Shown here: piece by piece, positions 1 to 10,301 of the stretch | How the letters are laid out: each line of letters begins with the position of its first letter | Position numbering within the stretch: position 1 is the first letter of the stretch | Notes under the pieces: generated by a model | Database searches by the model: none | The model's input: only the letters and a program-made list of their open reading frames with translations | What the model was told of the DNA's origin: nothing | NCBI GenBank assembly: GCA_037903355.1 | Contig: JBAJFE010000004.1 | Coordinates: 1,302,001 to 1,366,000 of the forward strand | Reading direction: 5' to 3' | DNA length: 64,000 nt | Source of the DNA: Trichuris trichiura | Taxonomy: Eukaryota > Nematoda > Enoplea > Trichinellida > Trichuridae | Made by a program: the position numbers and the translations under genes

Positions 1-1751
1 TGGTCATCCTTCCGGTGGAGGCAGCCGAAGTGACCGTATCCGTTTGGTCGTAAACTCTGGGCGGCGGAAGTCCGTCGGTCGCTTCGAACAAGTCAAACAT
101 GTTGGCAACGTCCGAGGACAAGTTTGAAAAATTCATTTCCGTTATCGCCAGTTGACACATCAATTTCACCGTTCGGCTTCGAGAATGAAGATCCAACTGC
201 TTCAGCAAAAAGTCCAACACTTGCTTGGAGGCATCGCAGAAGGAGGGCATACGTTCGCTAATCCTAGGAAAACACAATTGATAACGACGACTGCTGGAAG
301 CCCGTTGGCTTGCTTTTGTCTGTTTACATTATGATAAAGGTGGATTGGCTGTAAAGCTGGCGGACGAGGCAACAGGAAAAGTGATGTGAAAGCTTACTTG
401 TTAAAAGTTGCTACGGTAAGGTCGAATGGAAGAATCCATGGAAGCGAAAGGTATCGCATTACGGTATACAACTTGCTGCTGAAGAAAAAGCTGAACATGT
501 TCTTCTCCTTGGCAGATGCGTCAGCGAGGGCTGAAAAAAAAATAGTTCAATGTCAGAACATTAACTTGGCAAACTATGCGTCAACATTACAACGTCGAAC
601 AATTCGAGGTAGACCCTTTCGTGGGGCCCGCGCCGCCGTCTCAACGCATCTGTGACAGTCGGATTCGCTCAACGTCTCTGCATTGCTGACCGACATGCTT
701 CTTGGTATTATTCTTGGACGTATGCTTTTTTCAAAGGGCGACGAGGAGGATTCCGCGCTGGTTTCCATTTCGGTATTCGCATCCGTAGTACCGCCCTCCG
801 CCAAAACTATGCTTGATCGGACGGCTATGCATCTTGTGCATGAGATTAAGCCTATATTGCATCAACGAGAAATAACGAGACAAGATTATATGCCTTATGC
901 TACCATGACGTGCCAGAAAGCGTAGCGTATCTTCAAAGCCTTGGCGGCACATGTCGCTCATGACGTCAGGATGGGGTGGGAACAAAGCCACACCTATTCG
1001 ATAGACATTTTTGCTCGTAAAGCGAATTGTTGTGTTCTTCAAGTCGAACAGCAAAAACGAACCGGACTCAGCGTCCGCCGGACAAATGTCAGCTTCGCCC
1101 GAAAAAGGGCTTACCGTAATTGTCTCCTTGTCAAGAACTGGCAGGTTGTCCGACCAACCGCCATCAATGTAATGCTGCAAAGAAGAAGCCGGAAATCAAG
1201 GTTGGGAAATTGCAAAAAAAATGTTTTCGCCTACAACTCCTTGAAACATTGGCGGAACAGTACCAGAGTAAAATGGTATGAAAGCGCTGCAGGTAAGCGC
1301 GTCAATCAGATCATCTTTCGACTTGTATTCGCTGACCAAGAAGTTGACACCGTCTGACAAACGTGTAAGAGAAATAAACAAACGTCCACTGGCCATTTTA
1401 TGCGCATTGTCGGGCAAGAAGGTCACCAATCCTTCGCGAATAATGGAAGTTAGATTAAAACTTGGATGCAGTGGGCCCAAAGCTCGTTGCCGTGCCAGTA
1501 TGGACACCCTTAAGATATCGCTGCAAACCTGACCTAGAAAGTAGCGGAAATGTTAGTCGAGACTGGCAAGACGAAAAACCAAAAGACTAACCCAAACAGA
1601 GATTGCATATTAAAGCGCAAGCCGCCATAGCCCCACCGGACGCTCCGGATATTTTGTGCACCACCAAATCTGGCGCATACTCCTTTATAGCGGCGGCAAC
1701 GCCTACGTGGTAAATGCCGAGAAAACCGCAGCCTGAGAAGCTGAAATTCAT
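1..1751 (-). CDS. Patatin-like phospholipase, ATGL/brummer (PNPLA2) type; 3' end outside window
   Basis: Triacylglycerol lipase family of lipid droplets. The start ATG is at 1751, and the first exon (to 1592) carries the oxyanion motif SGCGFLG and the catalytic serine in GASGG. Exon 2 (1533 to about 1250) reads [10 protein letters not shown] and ISLTRLSDG. Exon 3 (1175 to about 905) holds the catalytic aspartate in [11 protein letters not shown], then ITVSPFSGE and FPPHPDVM. Further exons lie near 803-616, 523-418 and 271-1, and the frame is still open at base 1. These motifs follow the order known for PNPLA2 (known family). Introns of about 50-100 bp separate the exons. The catalytic dyad looks intact. 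The C-terminal region is the least certain part, because exon junctions there were inferred from splice signals only. Confidence 0.9.
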
Positions 1752-3434
1752 ATTTTTGTCGATGTTGTCTCGGTCTTTTTTCGATCCTCAAATTTTCCGC
1801 AGCCGCGCGCTTACCCTGGCTGGATGGCACAATGCCTAGAAAATGAAAATTCTTGACGGCAACAAACATACGGGAACGTTGGAAAACAAGGGTGCAGCTA
1901 CGCACCGGAAAAGCATTAGTCATTGCCTATGTCACAGAGCGAACCAGTCGCTTGATTATCTACAGTAAAGATAGTGTTAATACGTGAGGACTGACTTAAG
2001 AATTTTGCGATAACGCCAAAGGAAAGTAAACAAGCTTAGCTTACTTTACATAAGTCTCATGCTGCCTCGCTTAAAAATAATTATTTTAAGAAAATAAGGC
2101 ATGAGGAATGAGGCTATTTTGGGAAGAGAAAAACGAATGCAATTAGGACAAAAAACAGGACTTTCGAAATGTATCGAGCCGGCTACCTACCGGACCAGAC
2201 TGGTCCGGAAAGCTGCGTGTTTTAACAATAAAGAGTTGGCCTGAAATCGACTGGAAAGCGTTCTAAATTTTATCGGATCATAAAAGCGAAATTCTGTGCA
2301 CAAGGATAGCAAATTTGCAAAGCTGTAAGCTTACATTAACCAAGCGAGGGAAAAAATTCGTCAATCGCGGACATCCATTGCTACTGCGCGAAAATATTGG
2401 GCAATTTATGGACAGGCATTCGATCAATTTGTTGAATGAACGACGGAAAGCCGGAACTTCGCAACTGCATCGGGATTCCAGCCTATTTCTAGCCTTTACT
2501 TACGGTAGGTACTTGCAAACTATATCAACAACTTACCGTAGCGCAAGCAGCCGAATGTCAAGGGGGAACTTACATGAACTTCTAAGCCGAATAACAAATA
2601 ACCAAACTGCTAGTTGAACAAAAGGCCCGCCAAACCAAGCAAAGATTTCTAGCCTTAAGCGAACGGCGAGGTCGCTAATACGGTAGTACGTAACGCAGAA
2701 TAAAAGCAATTGTGTGCCTTTAAACAATAAAAACAAGTATACTGTATTTAAACGATACGCAGGTACACAAATTCAGGGAAATTATATTGCTTTATCAGAC
2801 AGTGTGCAACAGTTTCGTAATGCGATTTGGAAGTTGTAGCCGAAGCTGGCAGTTTTAAAACTTCCGTTGCAAACAACGACGGATTTTAATCCCAGCAACG
2901 CGACTGCACAACGACGTTTATTTTAGATCAAATTCGTTCCCGCCGCTATTGTACGCGCTGACAATTCCCGCGCAGCTCGGAGCTTTTATTTGCGCTCGTT
3001 TTGCCGAGCGGAAAGAAAATCCTATTACGAAATTTTTGTAGCCGTCGAACGCGATTGACGCAGGTGGGAAAATAACGCTTGACTTGTCGCGCAATTTATC
3101 CGCTTTGCAAAGATGAATGAAGGACAGTAACAGGTGGTGAATGATAACGTCATTTTCTAATATGATTGATGAATGGTGACAGGTGCAACTTGGTTCGGTC
3201 GCAAAAGTGAATAAGCAATAGCGACAGATGGCTACCGTTGCACTGGGAACAATGAGCACGTCTTCGTCAGCTGAACGCCAGAATTAATAAGAATAGTTAA
3301 AGCGTAGGGAGTACTGTAACAAAGTACTTGATTATCATTTTAAAGCGCAACAAGGCAATTTGTTTCTAAGGATCTATTATTCGTTTTTGTTAAGCAAAAT
3401 TTTTTTCAAGCAACAAAATACATCGTTTTCAGAT
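1752..3434. other. Intergenic, no gene seen
   Basis: About 1.7 kb between the divergently placed lipase and PDRG1 genes. Short open frames exist on both strands, but none has a recognisable motif or paired splice signals. It may hold the promoters of both genes. Confidence 0.5.
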
Positions 3435-3904
3435 ATGGAGTCAGCCGGCAATGAGCTTCTTGACCTGATACACCGGGCGGAAATTGTTGGGCAAGATATT
3501 GTCAGAGATCGCGAAAAGCTGTTGGAATTGGGGAGAAAAGAAAACGACGGACGACAGGCGCTGTCCGCGCTTAGAAAATACACGCAATCATCCAAGCAAG
3601 CGTCATTTCCCGATCGCGGGCGAGTTTGGTTTAAAACTGGAAAATTGATGCTTCAAGTTGCCCCAACAACGGCGGAGGACATAATTCGAAAACGTATTTG
3701 GAGGGTGGTATAGTTCTACAATGTCGTTTTATAATTTCAGAAATGGAAATGGCTGCAAACGAAAAGGCCGAACTTAATAAAAGGCTGAAGGAAAAAGTCG
3801 GCCAACTTTACGAGCTTCAAGGCGAATCCGGTCGCGTAGAATGTTTTGGCCTTAACCCACTCGACGTGGACGAAGCTAAGGCTCTGCGTAACTTTTTCAA
3901 GTGA
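3435..3904 (+). CDS. PDRG1: PDRG1, prefoldin-like subunit
   Basis: Two exons, 3435-3693 and 3741-3904, separated by a 47-bp GT..AG intron. The product is about 140 residues, the family's usual size. The C-terminal half reads LKEKVGQLYELQG and then FGLNPLDVDEAKAL, matching the end of p53 and DNA damage-regulated protein 1. The N-terminal half is a heptad-rich helix (LLDLIHRAEIVGQDI, LLELGRKEN). In other animals PDRG1 is part of the R2TP/prefoldin-like chaperone complex (known); that role is inferred here. A splice-acceptor-like TTTTCAG ends two bases before the ATG, which suggests a trans-splice or 5'-UTR splice site. Confidence 0.88.
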
Positions 3905-4021
3905 ACAGCAATCATACTTGCTACATTTTCATCAGCTCTGTCATTTGTACCTTTTCCATGTTAACTATGCTGAAGAGGAGAATTCTTGCGCGTAATATAC
4001 TTTCAAATAAGATTATTCAAC

Positions 4022-4661
4022 TTACGGTTTTAGCTGGTCGGCAAATTCGCGCACGCTGTTGGCCACGTAGCTTTGCATGGGGGCTGCCAAGGCGCTAATT
4101 TCTACCAAATAAGAATCGGAGAACTTTTCCAACTTTGTCGCATTTCCCGCTTCGGTAACACGTTGAATTTTTGAAACTGTAATCTTTATGGGTCCTTTTG
4201 TGAATATAACACCTTTTGCAACGAATTCGTACTGCATTCTACAATTGCTGCATAAAAGGACTCGCAATATTGCTGAGCTCATTTACCTGAAGCCTAAGTT
4301 GCCCAAAAAACCCATCATATCGTTTGAATGGCAGAGACAGTCCATCGTCTTGCGCATTATTGTAGGGCATTTCTTATTTTCGTCCGGATCCGGATTGCCT
4401 ACGTAGCGCAAGTGGAACGGGGCGTCCGGGTGATCCAGCGAACGCCGAACGTGCCACGTAATAGGGCCAGTCGAGCTTTCTATAAAGGTCAAATCCGTAA
4501 AGAAAAAAAACTATGAATCAAACGGGCTTACTGTTAGCGAAAACGAGTTCGTGCTCGGAGAAAGCTTCGCTTCTTGGATCCGCTAAGCCTTTGATTCGTT
4601 CCAAAAGCAACGTGTAGACCGAATCAAGCACGCTACCAAACAAGACGTATTCTTGAGCCAT
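4022..4661 (-). CDS. MED18: Mediator complex subunit 18
   Basis: Three exons: about 4661-4533, 4470-4286 and 4238-4022. The product is roughly 175 residues. Exon 1 reads EYVLFGSVLD and HELVFAN. Exon 2 reads RRSLDHPDAPFHLRYVG. Exon 3 reads YEFVAKG, SYLVEISALA and ends in FADQLKP. The same blocks occur in this order in animal MED18, a head-module subunit of the RNA polymerase II co-activator Mediator (known). Intron 2 has phase-consistent borders (AG|GTAAAT .. TGTAG|AATG). It is divergent from the DPY19 gene, with about 120 bp between the start codons. Confidence 0.9.
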
Positions 4662-4782
4662 TTAACATATGCAAAAACATGAATCACACATGCAATACAG
4701 TAACTCGCATTTGTACCTGCTACAATTTGGCTTACTGTATTAGTATGGTTTCAAGTTGATGTGCTGAGTATATTCATTTGAC

Positions 4783-7700
4783 GTGCCAAATCTTGCCTGG
4801 ATGGTTCACTCTGCAACATCCGTGCGAAGGCGCAAAAGGGAAAGCGTGAGCGGTAAGGTTTCGTCAAAAATTGGAGAAAAATCTGGCCTGTCCGTTCCGT
4901 CGAGTAGCCATGCGCACAGGCTGCTGCGACGACTCTATCGCATCGCCATCTACGTCTGCTGTATTTTGATTTCCGTAGCTTCGGGATGTTTTTTGGTCTA
5001 TTATGCTCATATGTCGCACGAGAATTTATTGTGGTTCAGCAAACTGCGAGAGGTTGAAAGAGAAATTTCAATGAGAACCGAACGTGGACTGTACTACTCC
5101 TATTACAAGCAGTTGGTTCATTCGCCTTCTCTCCTGCAAGGTTTGGCCATTTTCTTTTTGACAAGCCAATCACGGAAAACGTTTTTTGCTATTTATTCAT
5201 ATTTACTTTTTTCTTCTTCTTTGTAACGGATTTTCAATTTGTTCTTCTAAAGTTTTTCGCGGAATTTTCAACCCGTTGTTAATTTAACGTTTTTCAATAA
5301 CCGTTAAATAAACAACGGGTTGAAAATTCCGCAAAAAACTTTAGAGGATTCATTTATATTAAGTTAAATGGGCTCGCTTTCGTACTTGAGTTTTCGCATG
5401 GGCCATTTTGAATTCTTTTTCGCCCTATTTATTACCTGCGCCATTAATTGACGAATATGGCGGGAATTTTGTTCTATCAAGTCGATTTAAGAACGCTTCA
5501 TGTCTATGTGAGTACCTGAGCATTAAATGTAATACGGTAACATTTTAAATATACATTATTCGCTCGACGTTTTTTGTATTGTAAAACGCTGTGCGGGTAG
5601 CTTTTCAAAAAAACTGAATAGTCATTTAGAACAGCTTCTCTCCGAGCTCACGTAAATGTCCAAGATCGCTTTTCTTAAAAATTCCCTTTCCCTCAGGTTT
5701 ATGCAAATTTATATGTGTGCATGCGCGCGCGTTTTGCATCTCTCCTCCATTCGTCCAACCCTGGCAGTGGAATTTTAAACATCCAGTTCAGCTAACCACT
5801 TTAGGAAGTTGCAAATTATATTTCGTTATTCGCAAAGCGTGAGAAAAAAACTAGAACCGTCGCTTCGGTGCTCAGCAACTCGTTAGAACCTTTGTAATCC
5901 ATTTGTGCTTTTTTGCCGCGCTAGGAGTATTTTCGTTTCGGGACGGGCGGACTTTTTCGTCACCATTATTGGGCTTCGCTTTGCGATTATGCTTCCAACG
6001 GGCCAATACCGTGTTGTCATCTAACTTTTATATGGGGTAAACAGTTTTTTTGCACCTTCGAGTTCAGAGCGCGACCGCCATACTTTTTCGTTTAATGAGC
6101 TACTTAATTTTCTTTTCTTCATGGCTCCCAGAATTTCAATAAGACCATCGCCCACTTTATTCAGCAAAGCATAATATCGACGCATAAAAAGAATATTTAT
6201 TTCCCTTAAGTCTAGAAAGCTTCGTTCAGAAGAGAAGCTTACTGTTCCTGCTTGCGGAAAAATTGCATATTGCCATGTGGAACCTGAGTATCATTAATTA
6301 CTGTACTATGCAGTCGAAAGCACAATACAGTAATGAATGACGCTCAGGTTCACTTTTTTTCCCCTGGTTGAATTCGAAGGTGCTACATATTAATACACTG
6401 CTAAGAATTGTTCAGGAAGTCAGTGGAGCAGCAGCACTTTTAGTTAGCCTCTTTGTTGATCAATAATAGTAATTTCAAGAACGCTATACGCTAACCTATA
6501 CGCCTACAATTTGAACGTAATTTTTTAGCGCAGTTTTTCTATTGTTTTCGTCGTCAGGTTCATATAATTGAACGTCTATATTGACTTTAACTCCGCAACA
6601 TGGAATGACAGGAATTATGGGACAGCGCGGGTTCGCTAATTCTGAGAAAATTTTTTAATAAATTAAGAGCCAACTCAGTTTGCTTTCTCCAACTCGAGAT
6701 TTGCACTTCGAAATTCTGGTGCGCTTTGTTATCAATAAAATTTGACTAGTCGTTACGGTATTTTCAGCTTTTGACTTTAGTCCTACTGTACTTCGACTGC
6801 TTAGGTGATCTGCAGGTTCCGTATATGATTGCCGCTTTATTCAAACATTTCCCTTCTCCGCGAGTGACTCCATGACTATTTGCCGCATTTAAACGAGTTC
6901 AACATATGTTGTATGCTTTTTTTCTTCTGACTTAGATAAGGCGTATATTTTAGGTCTTCGCGAATTGATAAAGGACCCAGTAACGGAGCACAGCCACACG
7001 ATCAACGTGTTGCATCGATTTAATATTTATCAGGAAGTAATGTTGGCGTTGATTTACAGACTTACGCCTTTGAAACGTTTTTTCGAACCTATATTGTTCT
7101 ATACGGATGCATCATTTGCATTTGGCGGTTTTGGACTGGCGATGCTTTGTTGTTTGACTTATAGCCTGTCCGGTTCCTTGCTGGCTTCGCTGTTGTGGTA
7201 AGGCGTGTATTTGTAGCAGTTTGGCTGTTTGCTTGTGCTGACGGATCGCTTTAAGCTCGTCATTTTTCTTGAACCATTTGATGTACGCTACGAGAGTGGC
7301 AGGCTTTGGCAACTTGCGAGAAAACTATGCTCTCCCGGTGTTTTGGATGCAAAATTTGTTTGTGTGCGTTTTTCTTCGCGGACTACGAATGTCCAAAGGG
7401 CAAAGCCCGTTTCTTCTTGGCGCGCTTTTGTTGTCGACATTTTTCTTTGCCCTCTTCTGGCAGTTCAATCAGTTTTTGTTGCTTCTGCAAGCTCTGGTGC
7501 TTTATTGTCTTGCCGTTTTGCGTCTCGTCCCGCTGCTCAAAGTGTTGTTCATCTATCTTGTCTACATTATCACAATACTGGCTTTGTACCTGATTCAATT
7601 TGGTCAGTCTATGATCCTAGGTTCCATAGTTGCCAGTTTCACCCCGGCGGCTATGCTGTCCTTGTTTTTGTTTCGTCGATGGACTCACTCGGGTGGCATA

Positions 7701-9064
7701 GTTACCGGCTTCTTAAAAACTATAATACAAGTGGTCTTTACAATGCTTGTTACCGCTTTGGCCAAGTTAGGTTTTAGAACCTTATTCCAACTGGAAGCGG
7801 ACGATCATATATACAAATTTATCTTCGTAGGTTTAACACTTGGTCTTCGTCCTTTTTTCTCCATCGTATCCTGTTTTAACAGAGCAAGCTGGGATTCGGA
7901 AGCGCGCGTGACTTCGAGTCTCGTCTATACTTATGCCACGCTGGTTTCTCATTTTTGAGCAACGACTTTTTCGTCGACACCACCAAAAGCACCTTGTTCC
8001 CTTTGTACATGGTAATGCTGGTGGGATGTTTCTTCGTAATCGGCAAGGACTTACTGATGAAGTGGTGCGATTTGAATATGCTGACCGGTGAACGAAAAGC
8101 CGCTTCAAAGGATCCGCACGAATTTTTTCAGCGCAGAGTCGATTTGGCCTTCTTAGTTTTTCAGGTGCATTAATGATTTGCAAGTACGTAGTACGGTATA
8201 AGGCTTTTTGAATTTTAGTCCGCGTTTTCCGGGCTGCTGTGCATGATGGCTGCGCGCATGGTTTACATTTGGATGCCTCAGATGTGCGTTCTTGCATCCT
8301 GCGTCTTAGGCGACACGGATTTGTGGAAGTCGGTTATTGGCTTAACGAAATTGCGGCGCTACGTCAATGTGAAAGCCACTCAAGCTGTGCTGCTGCTTGC
8401 AGCAATCACGTACAACCTTGCTCTATTCTATCCGGACTACAAGTAAGAATACAAGAAGGAGGCGGTTGCTTAATGCCGACTATCGTTTTTTAGAGATACA
8501 ATGGAGGAATTGCGGGAATTTTACGATCCAGATACTGTAGATTTGATGTATTGGATTGGCAATTCAACAGCACCGCATGCCTCCTTTGCTGGAAGTATGC
8601 AGCTGCTAGCCGGAGTGAAATGTTGTACCGGCCGGCATATTACAAATCATCCACATTTTGAAGATAAGCGCCTGCGCGATAGGACCAAAGAAATCTATCA
8701 AATTTATGGCAAGCGAACGGCCGAACAGGTCTGAAATCCATTCATTTTTTTGCCTTACTTTGGTGAATTAGCGATTGGTTTATTTCAGGTATATTACTTG
8801 CTGAAAAAGTACGATACCCATTACTTAATCTTGGAAGATAGTATATGCTACGAAAACCCAAAGCACGGGTGCTCTTTGGCGGAAATCATTGACTTGGAAA
8901 ATGGCCACGTTCCGGAGGGCAGCGAAGGACCGCCCTTGCCAGGTTTGACGCATACGCAGGTGCCTCGATTCTGTCGAGCAATCATGGAGATGAGAGGCTC
9001 TTTTGACCGGTATTTTCGTATTATGTTCAAGAACAAAACTTTTAAAGTTTACCAACTGTTGTAA
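4783..9064 (+). CDS. DPY19-family protein C-mannosyltransferase
   Basis: Seven exons in consistent phase: 4783-5140, 6954-7197, 7256-7826, 7883-8164, 8219-8442, 8494-8728 and 8789-9064, giving 729 residues. DPY19 proteins transfer mannose to tryptophan of secreted proteins in the ER membrane (known). Matching blocks are SFRTE-like ISMRTERGLYYSYYKQL, YQEVMLALIYR, LRENYALP, FWQFNQFLLLLQALVL, MILGS, ELREFYDPDTVDLMYWI, FAGSMQLLAGVKCCTGR, ITNHPHFEDKRLRDRT and YLILEDSICYE. The central part is a series of hydrophobic segments, as expected for a multi-pass enzyme. The first ATG (4783) is followed by a second in frame at 4801, and either could be used. Intron 1 is 1.8 kb and filled with repeats; the other introns are 50-60 bp. 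Confidence 0.93.
5244..5347. repeat. Long inverted repeat (hairpin) in DPY19 intron 1
   Basis: Two arms of about 46 bp (5244-5289 and 5302-5347) are near-perfect reverse complements. They share the core GGAATTTTCAACCCGTTGTT and are separated by about 12 bases. It looks like a small foldback element; no coding content. Confidence 0.85.
6080..6765 (-). repeat. Dispersed repeat, copy 1 (decayed), in DPY19 intron 1
   Basis: About 680 bp nearly identical to 9499-10180. It contains a 60-bp imperfect hairpin (6289-6351) that starts and ends with CCTGAG/CTCAGG. At its right end, minus strand, is the same reading frame as in copy 2, but broken here by frameshifts and stops. The remainder of intron 1 (5141-6953) shows no further gene. 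Confidence 0.8.
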
Positions 9065-9498
9065 TGTTCCAAAGGTGCATATGTCGGTTAAAAGAGTCAG
9101 CTTGTTGTTCCGCCTTTTTGTTGTTTGTTCCGTGCAATTAAAAAGTCCACCACTGTTGCTGTCACCCTTACAAAAAAATCACTTTCGTTTCATTCGTATT
9201 CTTTTAGCAGCAAAGTACCCAAGTTGAAAGCGCGCAAGATTTGCAGGTACAAATAAACTTCCTGCCTAGTTCGGACAATCAGGTTCATACTGTAGACGTG
9301 ACGTACAATATACAATCGACTGTACGAGTATCGCTTGCCAGGGTGTAATTCGTATAATCGAGAGTTCATTCATTATTTTGCTTCTGTTTCATCAAATACG
9401 CTTGGTATTTTCCATTTTTTAAAATTTAAAAGTTCCGAGTAGCTGCCTTCTACGTCCTTGAGATTGGCTTTCCCCTACAGAATGTGCTAGCGCGGGCG
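9065..9498. other. 3' flank of DPY19, no gene seen
   Basis: Non-coding stretch after the DPY19 stop codon. Nothing recognisable; it is followed directly by the second copy of the 680-bp repeat. Confidence 0.4.
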
Positions 9499-10180
9499 CT
9501 ATACTTTTTTGTTTAATGAGCTACTTGATTTTCTTTTCTTCACAGTTCCCAGAATTTTAATTTTCCGTTTCAACAAGACAATCGCCCACTTTATTCAGCA
9601 AGGCATTATATCGACGAATAAAAAGGATATTTATTTCCCTTAAGTCTAGAAAACTTCCTTCGGAAGAGAAGTTTATGGTTCCTGCCTGCGAGAAAAGTCC
9701 AGATTGCCATATGGAACCTGAGCTTCACTCATTACTGTACCATGCAGTGCATAATACAGTAATTAATGACGCTCAGGTTTAAATTGTTTTTCCTGATTGA
9801 ATTCTAAAGTTCTACGTATCAATACAGTGCTAAGAATTGTTCAGGAAGTCAGTGGAGCAGCAGCATTTTTAGTTAGCCTCTTTGTTGATGAATAATAGTA
9901 ATTTCCAGCGGTTGTACGCCTACACTTTGAACGTAATTTTTTAGCGCAGTTTTTCTATTGTCTTCGTCGTCAAGTTCATCTAATTGAACGTCTATGTTGA
10001 CTTTAACCCCGCAACATGCAATAACAGGAATTGTGGGACAGCGCGAGTTCGCTAATTGTGAGAAAAAATTTTTTAATAAATGAAAAGCCAATTCAGTTTT
10101 CTTTCCCCAACTCGCGATTTGCACTTCGAAATTCTGAGTGCACTTTGTTCTAAAAAAATTTGACTAGTTGTTACGGTAAT
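9499..10180 (-). repeat. Dispersed repeat, copy 2, with an open 83-codon frame
   Basis: Second copy of the 6080-6765 repeat, with the hairpin at 9716-9777. On the minus strand at 10124-9873 it keeps an open frame of 83 residues, with the motifs CPTIPVIACCGVKVNIDV and LDELDDEDNRKTALKNYVQS. I do not recognise it. It could be the 3' exon of a mobile element or a captured gene fragment. Its placement between DPY19 and COQ7, with the decayed partner in a DPY19 intron, points to transposition or segmental duplication. Confidence 0.75.
9873..10124 (-). CDS. Unrecognised 83-residue frame in repeat copy 2
   Basis: ATG at 10124, stop at 9873. It is soluble-looking, with an acidic segment (LDELDDEDN) near the C-terminus and no signal peptide or membrane segment. 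The frame is open upstream of the ATG for a few codons (FEVQIASWGKK), so the true 5' end may be an earlier exon. The same protein frame is present but broken in the copy at 6080-6765. Function unknown. Confidence 0.3.
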   Translation of the reverse strand: MQIASWGKKTELAFHLLKNFFSQLANSRCPTIPVIACCGVKVNIDVQLDELDDEDNRKTALKNYVQSVGVQPLEITIIHQQRG

Positions 10181-10301
10181 TGAAGTCATTTTGCCGGACG
10201 CAAGGCGCAAAAACTTTGTTCGAGTGAAGTCGAAAGCTCTCCGTAGTCACTTTATTAAGCTTTTTATAAATACAAAAGGATTATGCTGGGAAAGTGGACC
10301 G

